The notes: generated from the letters alone by a model not told the origin. Counted from the first letter of the stretch, positions 1-7,562 are shown. The stretch is DNA of 11,576 nt from Candidatus Pacearchaeota archaeon (GCA_002686195.1 NZAS01000106.1:4922-16497), one strand, 5' to 3'. A program made the numbers and translations.

Positions 1-8
1 TAGAAAAA

Positions 9-2840
9 ATGCATTCAGATACATTTGGTAAATTTCCAGGTGCTGTTAGAAGAGTTTTTACGAGTCCAATGCAAGTATTTTTTAATGAAAAGCTAGCAGG
101 GAAAGGTGGTCAGAGGATTATTCAACCATTCTTAGATAGGCTTGTGACTAAAAGAGCTGTTGTAGCAATAAAAAATAAGTATACCAATCTAATTAAAAAA
201 GAAGTTCCCAAGATAAAAGACATGGATTTAGCTATTCTTATAAAAGACCCTGAAATACAAAGGTTTTGGAGAAAAAATGGTGAACTCACCTCTGAAGAGA
301 TAAGGAGAATAGATAATTCTTATAAAGAAGGTACTTGGGAGTATAGGGTTAAGAAACATTTAGAAGATTATTTTGATGAAATTTGGGGACTGTGGGGTAA
401 GTATGGAGAAGAGGTTACAAAAAATCCTCGCATAAGGGAACAGCTTGAAGACTTGCGTGGGAAAATGTACCAAGAAGATTACCATGTGAGAAAAGTAAAT
501 CCAAAACTACTTGAAGCTATAGAGTCTTCTACGAAGTTTTTTGATGAAGCCATAGGGCTTGAAAAGATGATGGCTGAGGAAACCACAAAGTATATCAATG
601 CTCAAATAAGAAAGAATATAAAAAAGCCTGTAAAAAAAGATTTTAAGAAAGACTCGCAGTTTAAAAAGGCTCTTGATAAATATAAAGATGATGTGAGTGA
701 AGAGCGGGCAAGACTTAAAAATGACGATACGACTAAAGCTACTGTTGCAGATATAGTATATAATTATATGACAATGAAGCCACATAAACTTGAAAATCCA
801 GCTTTCATGGAACGTGGTGTATTATTCCCAAGATACGTTACTATTAAAGATGCAAAAGGAAAGACTCAAAAAATTAAATCTTATTTAGAAAATTGGAATG
901 ATAGCTTTGATTATTATGGAAATTCACAGGCAGATCATTTATCAACATGGAGACATGTTCCAGAATTTTCATCACTTGGAAAGAAGCTAAAGGTGGGTAG
1001 TTGGAAAAATAATCTATTGGATTATTTGAGTGGAAGAGCAAAAGCACCAGATGGATTAAAGGTGGATTCTAAGTGGGCTGATTATATTGGCATGTGGTTA
1101 GAATCAACGCTTGGCATGGAAGGTTCTTATAAAGAAAGGCATAATAGGGGATTATATAGGTTTGGCGGAATATTAGCATCTACTGGTGCTGTTTCGGGTA
1201 TGTCAACACCAATTGTACCTGGTTTTAAGAATGTAACAGTTGGTTTTACCTTTGATATGGCTATAAGACCTTTACGAACTACTCTTCAGGGATGGTTAAA
1301 GACTTTTGATCCAGTTCACAGAAAAGAACAAGGCGAAAAAGGTTATACAAATTTCATGGATACTGTCACTAAAACTCAAAAAAGTATATTTGAGGAAATA
1401 GGACTAACAGAAAAATTACCTTTAGGAAAATATTTAACAACAGAGTCTATATTTAAAATTAATTTAGTTTCGCCAACGGAAGATATAGCTAGAATAGGCT
1501 CTAGTACTGCCAATAGGATGTATGCACAGCAACTTGTTGATGCTATTAAAGGTCATAAAAATGTAGTTCATAAATATATGGGCAAAAAAATGCTTAACAA
1601 GCAATTTGAATTTACAGCTAAAAATTTATTTAGATGGACACCAGAAGAAATACAATTTATTAAAAAAACAAAGTATGAAGACTTGAACTCTAAAACTAAA
1701 ACTAATCCATATACAGAGACTAACAACTCTTATCAATATGCATGGATGATGAAAAAAGCAGAGTTTTTTGGACAAGGGGCTACACAAGGTCTTACTGATC
1801 CAATTACATTACCTCTTTGGATGAGTTCTGGGGCGTGGAGACCTCTTACACTTTTTACAAGAATGGCTACATCTGCTACGGCAGGAATGTGGACAAATGT
1901 ATTTAGACCTATATGGGAAGTAGGGAATGTAATGCCACTTGTTAGATATTCTGCTGGCTCTGTATTTACAGGTGCAGGTTTATATGCATTCTATAAATAC
2001 ATTATGGGTCAAGATCAAATGCATGAGATGAGTGATGATAAATGGAAGACAGTTCTACAAATGGCATGGAGAGCAGAGTTTCTTGGAATGTTTTCTCATA
2101 TACTTAATCCTCATTCATCTCCAATATACGGAGGGAATAATGATACAAAGTTTGGTGTAGACCCCAGTTTTGCTACAGATTTCTTTGAGCCATATATGAT
2201 TAGAGGTGCAAGGTCTTTGGTTGAAGGTGTATCCACAGTAATGACTGATCCTACCAATCCAAAGGGATGGACTGATGCTATGAAGCATGTAACCAAGACA
2301 AGCGTCTCTATAGTTGGACATACATCTAGGCAATGGGATAGATTATTTTACCCAGAGGTGAAGGAATGGAACAAATTTAGAACTGCTGCTCGCTCATTTA
2401 AAAAAGAAAAAGGTTATGATACTCCTCAGTTTAAACTAAACACAGCACGTCAAGTATACTACAGAGATTTAAAAAATAATTTTTGGAGAGGAGATGAGAA
2501 AGAATTTGCTAAATCTTACTATGCAGCATTGGCACAGATAGATACGGAGATGCTTAGAGATGGCTATATAAGTCAGGGGTATAGAAGAAAGCAGGCAATG
2601 AGAAGTATTGAACAATCATTAAAAAGTATGAATCCTGTCAATTTTAGTGCCGAGGTTAAAGGAAGAGAGATGTCTAAGCGTAGTGAGTTTTTGAATTATT
2701 TAAAGAATTATGATAATGACGTATATAGACAAGCTTTAAATTCTGAGAAAACCTTTAACTTTAAGCTTAGGAAATTGTTGTCAACTGTACAGCAGTCAAA
2801 GTATAAACTTAATTACTCTCCATACTACGATAGGTATTAA
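9..2840 (+). CDS. very large phage protein, probable virion-associated/ejection protein; likely 5'-truncated by window edge
   Basis: The 943-residue reading frame stays open to the left edge: the codons before ATG 9 are xTA, GAA and AAA, with no stop and no room to see a ribosome binding site. ATG 9 may therefore be internal to a longer protein. Residues about 60-240 are highly charged and helical (Lys/Glu-rich, coiled-coil-like). Residues about 380-412 are Gly/Ala/Ser-rich and hydrophobic. Residues about 595-667 are rich in Trp and aromatics, with a possible membrane-spanning stretch near 643-666 (PLVRYSAGSVF onward). The C-terminus is basic and Tyr-rich. I recognise no enzyme motif. Size, composition and being the only plus-strand gene, opposite the replication block, suggest an internal virion or DNA-ejection protein, or the end of a giant polyvalent protein of the kind seen in phages. 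That role is inference; only the coding status is secure. Confidence 0.85.
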   Translation: MHSDTFGKFPGAVRRVFTSPMQVFFNEKLAGKGGQRIIQPFLDRLVTKRAVVAIKNKYTNLIKKEVPKIKDMDLAILIKDPEIQRFWRKNGELTSEEIRRIDNSYKEGTWEYRVKKHLEDYFDEIWGLWGKYGEEVTKNPRIREQLEDLRGKMYQEDYHVRKVNPKLLEAIESSTKFFDEAIGLEKMMAEETTKYINAQIRKNIKKPVKKDFKKDSQFKKALDKYKDDVSEERARLKNDDTTKATVADIVYNYMTMKPHKLENPAFMERGVLFPRYVTIKDAKGKTQKIKSYLENWNDSFDYYGNSQADHLSTWRHVPEFSSLGKKLKVGSWKNNLLDYLSGRAKAPDGLKVDSKWADYIGMWLESTLGMEGSYKERHNRGLYRFGGILASTGAVSGMSTPIVPGFKNVTVGFTFDMAIRPLRTTLQGWLKTFDPVHRKEQGEKGYTNFMDTVTKTQKSIFEEIGLTEKLPLGKYLTTESIFKINLVSPTEDIARIGSSTANRMYAQQLVDAIKGHKNVVHKYMGKKMLNKQFEFTAKNLFRWTPEEIQFIKKTKYEDLNSKTKTNPYTETNNSYQYAWMMKKAEFFGQGATQGLTDPITLPLWMSSGAWRPLTLFTRMATSATAGMWTNVFRPIWEVGNVMPLVRYSAGSVFTGAGLYAFYKYIMGQDQMHEMSDDKWKTVLQMAWRAEFLGMFSHILNPHSSPIYGGNNDTKFGVDPSFATDFFEPYMIRGARSLVEGVSTVMTDPTNPKGWTDAMKHVTKTSVSIVGHTSRQWDRLFYPEVKEWNKFRTAARSFKKEKGYDTPQFKLNTARQVYYRDLKNNFWRGDEKEFAKSYYAALAQIDTEMLRDGYISQGYRRKQAMRSIEQSLKSMNPVNFSAEVKGREMSKRSEFLNYLKNYDNDVYRQALNSEKTFNFKLRKLLSTVQQSKYKLNYSPYYDRY

Positions 2841-3421
2841 TACTTATCCACCTTTAAAGCATTCCTTTTAATAATATCTTTCTTTATTAAGTATGCCAGC
2901 TTTTCCTTGTTGTCTCCATTACCAACAAACTTAACAGGCTTAAATGGTTCTACTACTTGTCTCAATGTCTCAGGCGTTATCCATATATAAATCTCACCAT
3001 CATCAAACACCCAGTAGTCTGCTTCGGTAGTTGAAAGTGCAGAAGGCTTACCATTAAACTCAATCTCAACAACTATATTACCTGTATAGTTTGATTTCTT
3101 ATCTTGCTTTACTTCTATTTTCTTTTTAGTCTCTGGTACATATATATCATAGCCTTTACAGTATCCTTCCATGACATGTGCTTTAGGATACTTCTTTTTT
3201 ATCTTAGCACATACAGCATCTTCACTTCTATGTCCAATGTTAAGTGAATCTTTAAAGTTCTTGCCTGCCTGTTTATTTGTTATTATTTCTACTAATTCTC
3301 CATTCATGACTTCTATCTCTCCAAATATTCTTCGTATGTCTGGTAGTAATTTGTGACATTTATGATAGTTCCCTTCACTATCAATGTAATACAGCTGATT
3401 AACAGCCTCTGTAGTGCCCAT
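2837..3421 (-). CDS. PD-(D/E)XK family nuclease
   Basis: 194 residues. The motif order fits a PD-(D/E)XK nuclease: a helix with E67 in GHRSEDAV, D92 in GYDI, then E103-V-K105 in IEVK followed by Q106/D107. A GN-containing strand follows (114-115) and then a hydrophobic TTEADYWVF segment (131-139), which resembles the core of many small phage endonucleases. The family cuts DNA with two metal ions held by the D and E. The exact role (Holliday junction or branched-DNA trimming, host DNA degradation) cannot be told from the sequence. The ATG follows directly on the stop of the upstream RuvC-like gene (TAAATG), so the two are probably translated together. It is the last gene of the minus-strand block, and its stop shares a TTAA with the convergent gene. 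The first 60 residues show no recognised domain. Confidence 0.82.
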   Translation of the reverse strand: MGTTEAVNQLYYIDSEGNYHKCHKLLPDIRRIFGEIEVMNGELVEIITNKQAGKNFKDSLNIGHRSEDAVCAKIKKKYPKAHVMEGYCKGYDIYVPETKKKIEVKQDKKSNYTGNIVVEIEFNGKPSALSTTEADYWVFDDGEIYIWITPETLRQVVEPFKPVKFVGNGDNKEKLAYLIKKDIIKRNALKVDKY

Positions 3422-3940
3422 TTATGGGACTTTCTCCATTTTTGTAGGGTCTACCCAAGGTAAATCATATTCCGTGCTTAAATGTGCCTCTATCCCATGT
3501 ATTGCAATTAGTATTGCATCTGCTGTCTTTAGTGTGATCCCTTTTGTTTCAGGACATTTATCTATTGCCATTTTCTTTAAAATTCTTTTTCTTACATCCT
3601 TTGGTAGTCCCTTTTTTATATCAAAATGTGACTGCCATATCTTTGGAGTAACAAGTATTGGATTTAGTTCATGTGATGCTAGCACTCCCTGCCATTGTCC
3701 ATAGTTTTCACCGAATGTAAATGAGCCAGCCCTACCATCTGTAGGGAATGCCCATACCTTTTCCATAAATACTTTTGTCCTGTATGCTGCGACATCATTG
3801 AGACAAAGCCCAATTAGTGTTGCCATATCGTTAACTGTTTTAGGGCAGTTGTGTACCCTTACTATCTCATCTGTGATAACAGATATTCCCCCACCTTTTC
3901 CTGGGTCAATTCCAATTACTTTTCTGAATGGACTCTTCAT
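3422..3940 (-). CDS. RuvC-like Holliday junction resolvase
   Basis: 172 residues with the RNase H-fold RuvC signature. The first strand carries IGIDPG with D12; a second acidic residue is E60 in VFMEKVWA; the C-terminal helix carries D141 in KTADAILIA. These match three of the four catalytic carboxylates of RuvC-type resolvases. The position equivalent to the extra Asp three residues before D141 is Lys here, as far as can be aligned by eye. The family cuts four-way junctions symmetrically, which in phages removes branches left by recombination-dependent replication before packaging. The ATG directly abuts the TAG of the helicase gene (TAGATG) with no gap and only a weak upstream purine stretch, so translational coupling to the helicase is likely. 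Length is normal for the family. Confidence 0.9.
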   Translation of the reverse strand: MKSPFRKVIGIDPGKGGGISVITDEIVRVHNCPKTVNDMATLIGLCLNDVAAYRTKVFMEKVWAFPTDGRAGSFTFGENYGQWQGVLASHELNPILVTPKIWQSHFDIKKGLPKDVRKRILKKMAIDKCPETKGITLKTADAILIAIHGIEAHLSTEYDLPWVDPTKMEKVP

Positions 3941-5290
3941 CTAAAATGGAATCTCATCTTGCTGTATTTCTGTTAGTGGTGGTGTGAACAGTTCATCTTC
4001 ATTGTTATACATTTTACATTTGTCTCCATCATATGCCATTTGTACTGAGCCTGTTTCTCCGTATCTTACTTTCGCAGCTACAAGTACTAATTCATTCTTG
4101 TTTTCTGGCTTAGCTGTTGCTGGCACTTTGTATGGATAATAAACAAAGAATACATTCTCTGCAACTTGCTCAATAGCACCGCTTTCTGCGAGGTCTGATA
4201 ATTGTGGTCTTGGATTCCCTCTCGTCTCTAAAGCTCTGTTTAATTGTGATGCTAAAATTACTACACAATTATATTCTTTTGCAATCCATTTGTAGTCATT
4301 TACTATACGTTCTAACTGCAATCTTCGTTGATCTTCTTTTCCTGTTGGAGTTATAAGTTGGATATAATCATCAAATATTACATCAGGTTTAAACTTTTTT
4401 ATTTCTGTTGCTGAAGATGGGAAGTCTCTTATCTTATCGTACATGCGGAAACGATCTGTACTATATTTCTTTGCAATGTAGTCACGTACTCTATCAAGCT
4501 CTTGCAATTGTTTCGTGTCATATATACCTTGACGTATCATTCCATACGAAAGTCTGCCTGACTCCAATGCGAGAAGTTTTTTCAACACTTCTACGTTTGT
4601 AAGTTCCCTGTTAAACAAAAGAACTTTTCGTTTTTGGGATAAAATATTTGAGAGTAAATTTAGCAACATGGTAGATTTACCATGACCAGGCCGTCCACCT
4701 ACTATTGTTATCTCTCCTCTTGTAAGACCACCTGCAAATTTATCAACATCAGCAAAGCCAGTTTTGACAAGTAGTTTGTCCGTATTTCTTATTGATTCTA
4801 TTGCATCACCAAGAGCTTCATTAATATCAAAACTACTATCTGGCCTAAGACTTATAAGTTCTCCAATAGATGTATGGGCTGTGACAAGCACATCTAAAGC
4901 ATTTACTTTATTGTCCATAGCCTTTTTTTCTATTTCTTTAGCTGATTCAACAACAAGACGTAAAAGATACTTCTCATATATTTTCTTTGCATATATCTCT
5001 GCCGTGCTTTTTGTGCCTGAGTTCTGCGTACAGTCAACAACAAATATATTATCAACTCCCATTGCTATATTAGCAGCATCTAAATTAGCAGAGATAGTCA
5101 TAAGGTCAATATGCTCTCTTCTCTGTATCATGCCAGCAAGCACGCTCCACAGTACTTTACACTTATCATCATACCACACCCCATCTGATACTATATACTT
5201 CGCTATATCATTAAATTTGGAAGGATAGTTAATAACAGTTCCAATTACAGCAAGTTCTATTGTTACATCATTTGGGAGTTCTTTTGTCAT
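3941..5290 (-). CDS. DnaB-type replicative DNA helicase
   Basis: 449 residues in the two-domain DnaB layout. The N-terminal helical domain spans about 1-150 (ELAVIGTVI start). The RecA-like C-terminal domain starts near 177 with the TGFADVDKFAGGLTRGE entry motif. Walker A is GGRPGHGKST (198-207), the catalytic glutamate region is FNREL (226-230), Walker B is DVIFDDY (303-309), and the H3/H4 elements are ILASQLNR (345-352) and SGAIEQVAENV (370-380). The arginine-finger region is KVRYGETG (407-414). This predicts a hexameric ATP-driven 5'-3' helicase at the replication fork. No primase domain is fused and none is seen in the window. Oddly, the protein ends QQDEIPF, like the acidic IPF tail of bacterial SSB. 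The ATG lies one base after the methyltransferase stop. Confidence 0.95.
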   Translation of the reverse strand: MTKELPNDVTIELAVIGTVINYPSKFNDIAKYIVSDGVWYDDKCKVLWSVLAGMIQRREHIDLMTISANLDAANIAMGVDNIFVVDCTQNSGTKSTAEIYAKKIYEKYLLRLVVESAKEIEKKAMDNKVNALDVLVTAHTSIGELISLRPDSSFDINEALGDAIESIRNTDKLLVKTGFADVDKFAGGLTRGEITIVGGRPGHGKSTMLLNLLSNILSQKRKVLLFNRELTNVEVLKKLLALESGRLSYGMIRQGIYDTKQLQELDRVRDYIAKKYSTDRFRMYDKIRDFPSSATEIKKFKPDVIFDDYIQLITPTGKEDQRRLQLERIVNDYKWIAKEYNCVVILASQLNRALETRGNPRPQLSDLAESGAIEQVAENVFFVYYPYKVPATAKPENKNELVLVAAKVRYGETGSVQMAYDGDKCKMYNNEDELFTPPLTEIQQDEIPF

Positions 5291-5291
5291 A

Positions 5292-6200
5292 TTAGAATAT
5301 TTCCTCTTGTGCTGTCTTAGTGTTTATAAATTTGGCGTAGTCTTTATTAAGCTCAATACCTATCCATTTTCTGCTAAGTCTTTTAGCCACATTTGCTGTT
5401 GTACCACTACCCATGAAAGGGTCTAACACCACATCCCCTTCTTTTGTTCCAGCTTTTATACATAGTTCTGGTATCTTTTCGGGGAAGACTGCGAAGTGAG
5501 CCTCACCTGATTGTGCGGTATTAATACTCCAAACATCTCTTTTGTTTCTAAATTCTCCAGTCGGCTGCGATACTGCTGCTATAGAATTTGCAAGAAGTTC
5601 ACCTCTTCTACTGTCTTTTCTTGCTCCTCTATTGTCACCTGCAAATACAGCCTTCTCTTGTATTGCTTTATAATCAAAATAATACTTGGACTTTAATGAC
5701 AATAAGAATATATATTCATGGGACTTAACACATCTATCTTTTACAGCTTCAGGCATAGGATTAGGCTTGTGCCATATAATATCTTGGCGTAGATACCATC
5801 CATCTTTCTGAAGTGAAAAAGCCAGCATCCAAGGGACACCAGTTAAATCTTTTATTTTAAGTCTTGAATGTTTAGGTGGTGCTTTACGATGCATTCTATA
5901 GTTGTGACCTGTTTCATCACTTGTTATAGAATTTCCACCTTCCCAGTGTCCACCTTTAGCACCGAAGTATGTGTCTCCAATATTGATCCACAAAGTACCA
6001 TCATCTTTAAGTACACGTTTTGCTTTACGGAAAAAGGCTGTAAGTTTAAGTACAAAGTCTTCTGGTACAAGCTCCTCGCCAAGCTGTCCACCCACCTTAT
6101 AGTCTCTGAGACCCCAATAAGGAGGAGATGTGACAATTGCTTGCACTGACTTTTCTTCTATCTCATCTATTTTTTCAAAACAATCACCAATCAGTAACAC
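5292..6200 (-). CDS. beta-class DNA methyltransferase (N4-cytosine or N6-adenine)
   Basis: 302 residues with a GTG start at 6200, chosen because GGAGAG lies 5 bases upstream. The catalytic motif TSPPYW (24-29) comes before the AdoMet-binding motif DPFMGSGTT (260-268). That order defines the beta class of amino-methyltransferases. Other family landmarks are GTLWINIGDTY (68-78), WHKPNPMPE (143-151) and HEYIFLLS (161-168); GIELN follows the AdoMet motif at 281-285. TSPPY rather than DPPY is common in N4-cytosine enzymes but also occurs in N6-adenine ones, so the base cannot be fixed. No endonuclease of a restriction pair is adjacent, so this is probably an orphan phage enzyme that shields DNA from host restriction or marks it. 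It sits between a run of small unknown genes and the helicase, and overlaps the upstream gene by 17 bases. Confidence 0.93.
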   Translation of the reverse strand: MLLIGDCFEKIDEIEEKSVQAIVTSPPYWGLRDYKVGGQLGEELVPEDFVLKLTAFFRKAKRVLKDDGTLWINIGDTYFGAKGGHWEGGNSITSDETGHNYRMHRKAPPKHSRLKIKDLTGVPWMLAFSLQKDGWYLRQDIIWHKPNPMPEAVKDRCVKSHEYIFLLSLKSKYYFDYKAIQEKAVFAGDNRGARKDSRRGELLANSIAAVSQPTGEFRNKRDVWSINTAQSGEAHFAVFPEKIPELCIKAGTKEGDVVLDPFMGSGTTANVAKRLSRKWIGIELNKDYAKFINTKTAQEEIF

Positions 6201-6387
6201 TATTTCTCTCCAATAACTGTGAATACCTATTCATGGTGACCTTGATGAGTCGTGATGTAATCTTTACATCATTTTCTGTGTGCCCACCAATATCATCGAG
6301 GAATTTTTGTAACTGTTCCTCGTAAAAAGATATTAACCAGTCTTGGAGTTCTTGTTCTGATCCAAATTTGTTTGCGAATTTTCCCAA
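6184..6387 (-). CDS. small acidic/helical hypothetical protein
   Basis: 67 residues from a TTG start at 6387. The start is supported by AGAGG seven bases upstream (AGAGGCGTTAGC-TTG); the only in-frame ATG comes very late, at residue 52. The protein is predicted helical throughout (EQELQDWLISFYEEQLQKF, 11-29), with many Glu, Gln and Lys and no cysteine pair or catalytic motif. It overlaps the 124-residue gene upstream by 55 bases and the methyltransferase downstream by 17 bases, typical of compact phage early regions. No function is recognised. A DNA- or protein-binding accessory role is possible but not shown. Confidence 0.6.
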   Translation of the reverse strand: MGKFANKFGSEQELQDWLISFYEEQLQKFLDDIGGHTENDVKITSRLIKVTMNRYSQLLERNSVTDW

Positions 6388-6707
6388 GCTAACGCCTCTG
6401 TTATTACTTTTCCTATTTCTTCTTCGTCAACTTGATTTACTTTATACAGTGAATTACCATCTTGCATTTCCAATGGTTGTATGGGTTGATTTTTATAATA
6501 CACACCCCAGTTTTCACTTTTAAGTATATTCACTATTAGTTCTACTATATCCATGATCTTTTGCCTTCGTTGTTGTCTACGTTCTCTGCATGCTTCTATT
6601 TGAGCTTCCGCACACAAAGCTTTTATATAATCAAGGTGCTTTGTACCGCCTGAATCTATATATACAGTATCAAGTTCCTCTCTTATCTTCAGATCGTTGT
6701 TTTTCAA
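6333..6707 (-). CDS. hypothetical protein, basic helical middle
   Basis: 124 residues read from a TTG at 6707. A purine run (GAAGGG) lies just before it but is closer than usual, so the true start could be further in. The N-terminal half (about 20-65) is a long helix with a strongly basic cluster, RERRQQRRQK (41-50), and two cysteines. The C-terminal half has a short aromatic patch (WGVYYKNQPIQPLEMQ), then an acidic helix (VDEEEIGKVITEALAWEN) and an Asn/Lys-rich tail. No known family is recognised. The basic cluster would suit nucleic acid contact, but this is inference. It overlaps the upstream 71-residue gene by 38 bases and the downstream 67-residue gene by 55 bases. Confidence 0.65.
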   Translation of the reverse strand: MKNNDLKIREELDTVYIDSGGTKHLDYIKALCAEAQIEACRERRQQRRQKIMDIVELIVNILKSENWGVYYKNQPIQPLEMQDGNSLYKVNQVDEEEIGKVITEALAWENSQTNLDQNKNSKTG

Positions 6708-6885
6708 ACCCTTCTACCTTTGCCTTGACGAACTTATTAAAGCTTTCTGTCTCTCCTTTATGTTCTAAATATAAGGCAATTACTCTTCTCGTTTCAAGGC
6801 TTTCTTCTCTTAAAAAGAGAATGTCATTGTGAAGTCCAATAATAGCATTGGTAGTTTCTTTATTAGTTAATTTCTTTTTACTCAA
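6670..6885 (-). CDS. small coiled-coil hypothetical protein
   Basis: 71 residues from a TTG start at 6885. A stop lies in frame nine codons upstream, so no earlier start is available. The body is one long charged helix (NAIIGLHNDILFLREESLETRRVI and on to residue about 60) with hydrophobic residues spaced as in a coiled coil, and a basic tail (EKQRSEDKRGT). No catalytic or metal-binding motif is visible. The start overlaps the end of the upstream CxxC protein by 8 bases, which suggests coupled translation. Function unknown. Small coiled-coil proteins in phage early operons are often binding partners of host or replication proteins, but nothing here tells which. Confidence 0.62.
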   Translation of the reverse strand: MSKKKLTNKETTNAIIGLHNDILFLREESLETRRVIALYLEHKGETESFNKFVKAKVEGFEKQRSEDKRGT

Positions 6886-7087
6886 GTACTCTGTCTTTCT
6901 TTGCTTTTTTCATATTTTTTGTACCAAACTGTTCTTTGTAGGCACAATCTCTACATATAGTTATTTCATCACCAGTGAACCAGCTTTTCCAGAGAAACTT
7001 ATTTTTTTTTGTGTATGACTTGCACATATAACATTCGTATGTTATCTTTGGACTTATCTCTAATAAAGATATTGTCGGAACTGCCAT
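6878..7087 (-). CDS. small two-CxxC (zinc-binding type) protein
   Basis: 69 residues. Two Cys pairs, C19-x2-C22 and C45-x2-C48, with an aromatic segment between them (KFLWKSWFTGDEITIC, 30-45), fit a small zinc ribbon or treble-clef-like fold. The C-terminus is basic (KNMKKAKKDR). Zinc ribbons of this kind bind nucleic acid or act as protein docking modules; which applies is unknown. The start is uncertain: the ATG at 7087 has only an A-rich stretch upstream rather than a clear AGGAG, and an overlapping frame that opens with TTG at 7136 covers the same bases up to an A9 run. The zinc-binding half is convincing; the first 15 residues are less so. Confidence 0.7.
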   Translation of the reverse strand: MAVPTISLLEISPKITYECYMCKSYTKKNKFLWKSWFTGDEITICRDCAYKEQFGTKNMKKAKKDRVLE

Positions 7088-7136
7088 ATTTTCTTTTTAA
7101 GTATTCTCTTAGCCTCTGCTCTGGTGTTTTACGCAA
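6999..7136 (-). CDS. possible overlapping micro-ORF (45 aa) or frameshifted 5' part of the CxxC gene
   Basis: A TTG at 7136 directly follows the stop of the MazG-like gene (TAATTG) and opens 45 codons ending at an A9 run (CAC AAA AAA AAA TAA). The first part, RKTPEQRLREYLKRKYGSS, reads like a real helical phage protein. It lies one frame away from the CxxC protein and overlaps it for 89 bases, which is too much for two ordinary genes. Options: a real overlapping gene; the true N-terminus of the CxxC gene, separated from it by a single-base indel; or chance. No good ribosome binding site is seen before the TTG. Low confidence as an independent gene. Confidence 0.3.
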   Translation of the reverse strand: MRKTPEQRLREYLKRKYGSSDNIFIRDKSKDNIRMLYVQVIHKKK

Positions 7137-7562
7137 TTATGCTATAGCTTCAGTTTTTTTCCGTGTAGTTTTTTTACTTCTTCCAGTAGTTGGTGTAAAC
7201 TTTTTATCTGGCTTAACTTCTACACCTTCTGTTGCTATATTTTTAGTATTGTTTTCTGTTAAATCTATATGATGCATTCTTGTTTGTATTATTTCTTCAA
7301 GTGCATCTTCTATAAGTTTTACTCTGCTTTCTAAACTATTTATACTATTTTCCATATCAATAGCTCTGCCCATTATTTTTGCTCCCTTATTTTGTTGTTG
7401 TATTTCGACTAATTTTGCTGATATATATACAGCACAATCTAATGCTTCTTCTAATGCTTCTTGTACAAAATTTCTACCATCACTTGTAACATTCTCATGT
7501 CCATATTTTTTCTCACCTTTAATCAGGCGTTTACCTACAAGGTTTAGTATCTCAGTGTTCAT
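7137..7562 (-). CDS. MazG-like nucleotide pyrophosphohydrolase-type domain with coiled coil and basic tail
   Basis: 141 residues. Residues 11-55 carry KRLIKGEKKYG, then DGRNFVQEALEEALDCAVYI. This resembles the all-alpha NTP pyrophosphatase (MazG-like) half-motif in small phage proteins, with E38/E39 and D42 as the ExxD-type acidic set. The second EExxE helix of full MazG is not obvious, so activity on dNTPs is uncertain. Residues about 66-95 form a coiled coil (INSLESRVKLIEDALEEII). The last 30 residues are Thr/Lys/Arg-rich (TTGRSKKTTRKK) and probably disordered. The ATG has a strong GAGGAG five to six bases upstream and overlaps the stop of the small coiled-coil gene before it (ATGA). The family would hydrolyse non-canonical or surplus nucleotides; here it could equally be a scaffold using a decayed domain. 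Confidence 0.7.
   Translation of the reverse strand: MNTEILNLVGKRLIKGEKKYGHENVTSDGRNFVQEALEEALDCAVYISAKLVEIQQQNKGAKIMGRAIDMENSINSLESRVKLIEDALEEIIQTRMHHIDLTENNTKNIATEGVEVKPDKKFTPTTGRSKKTTRKKTEAIA

Noticed and set aside
3417..3428. Small palindrome CCCAT-TT-ATGGG at the resolvase/nuclease gene junction
   Set aside because: Five-base arms formed by adjacent stop and start codons; too short to separate from chance.
4764..5228. 154-codon plus-strand open frame opposite the helicase
   Set aside because: Ser/Ile/Leu-rich mirror of the helicase coding sequence, with no ribosome binding site and no recognised motif.
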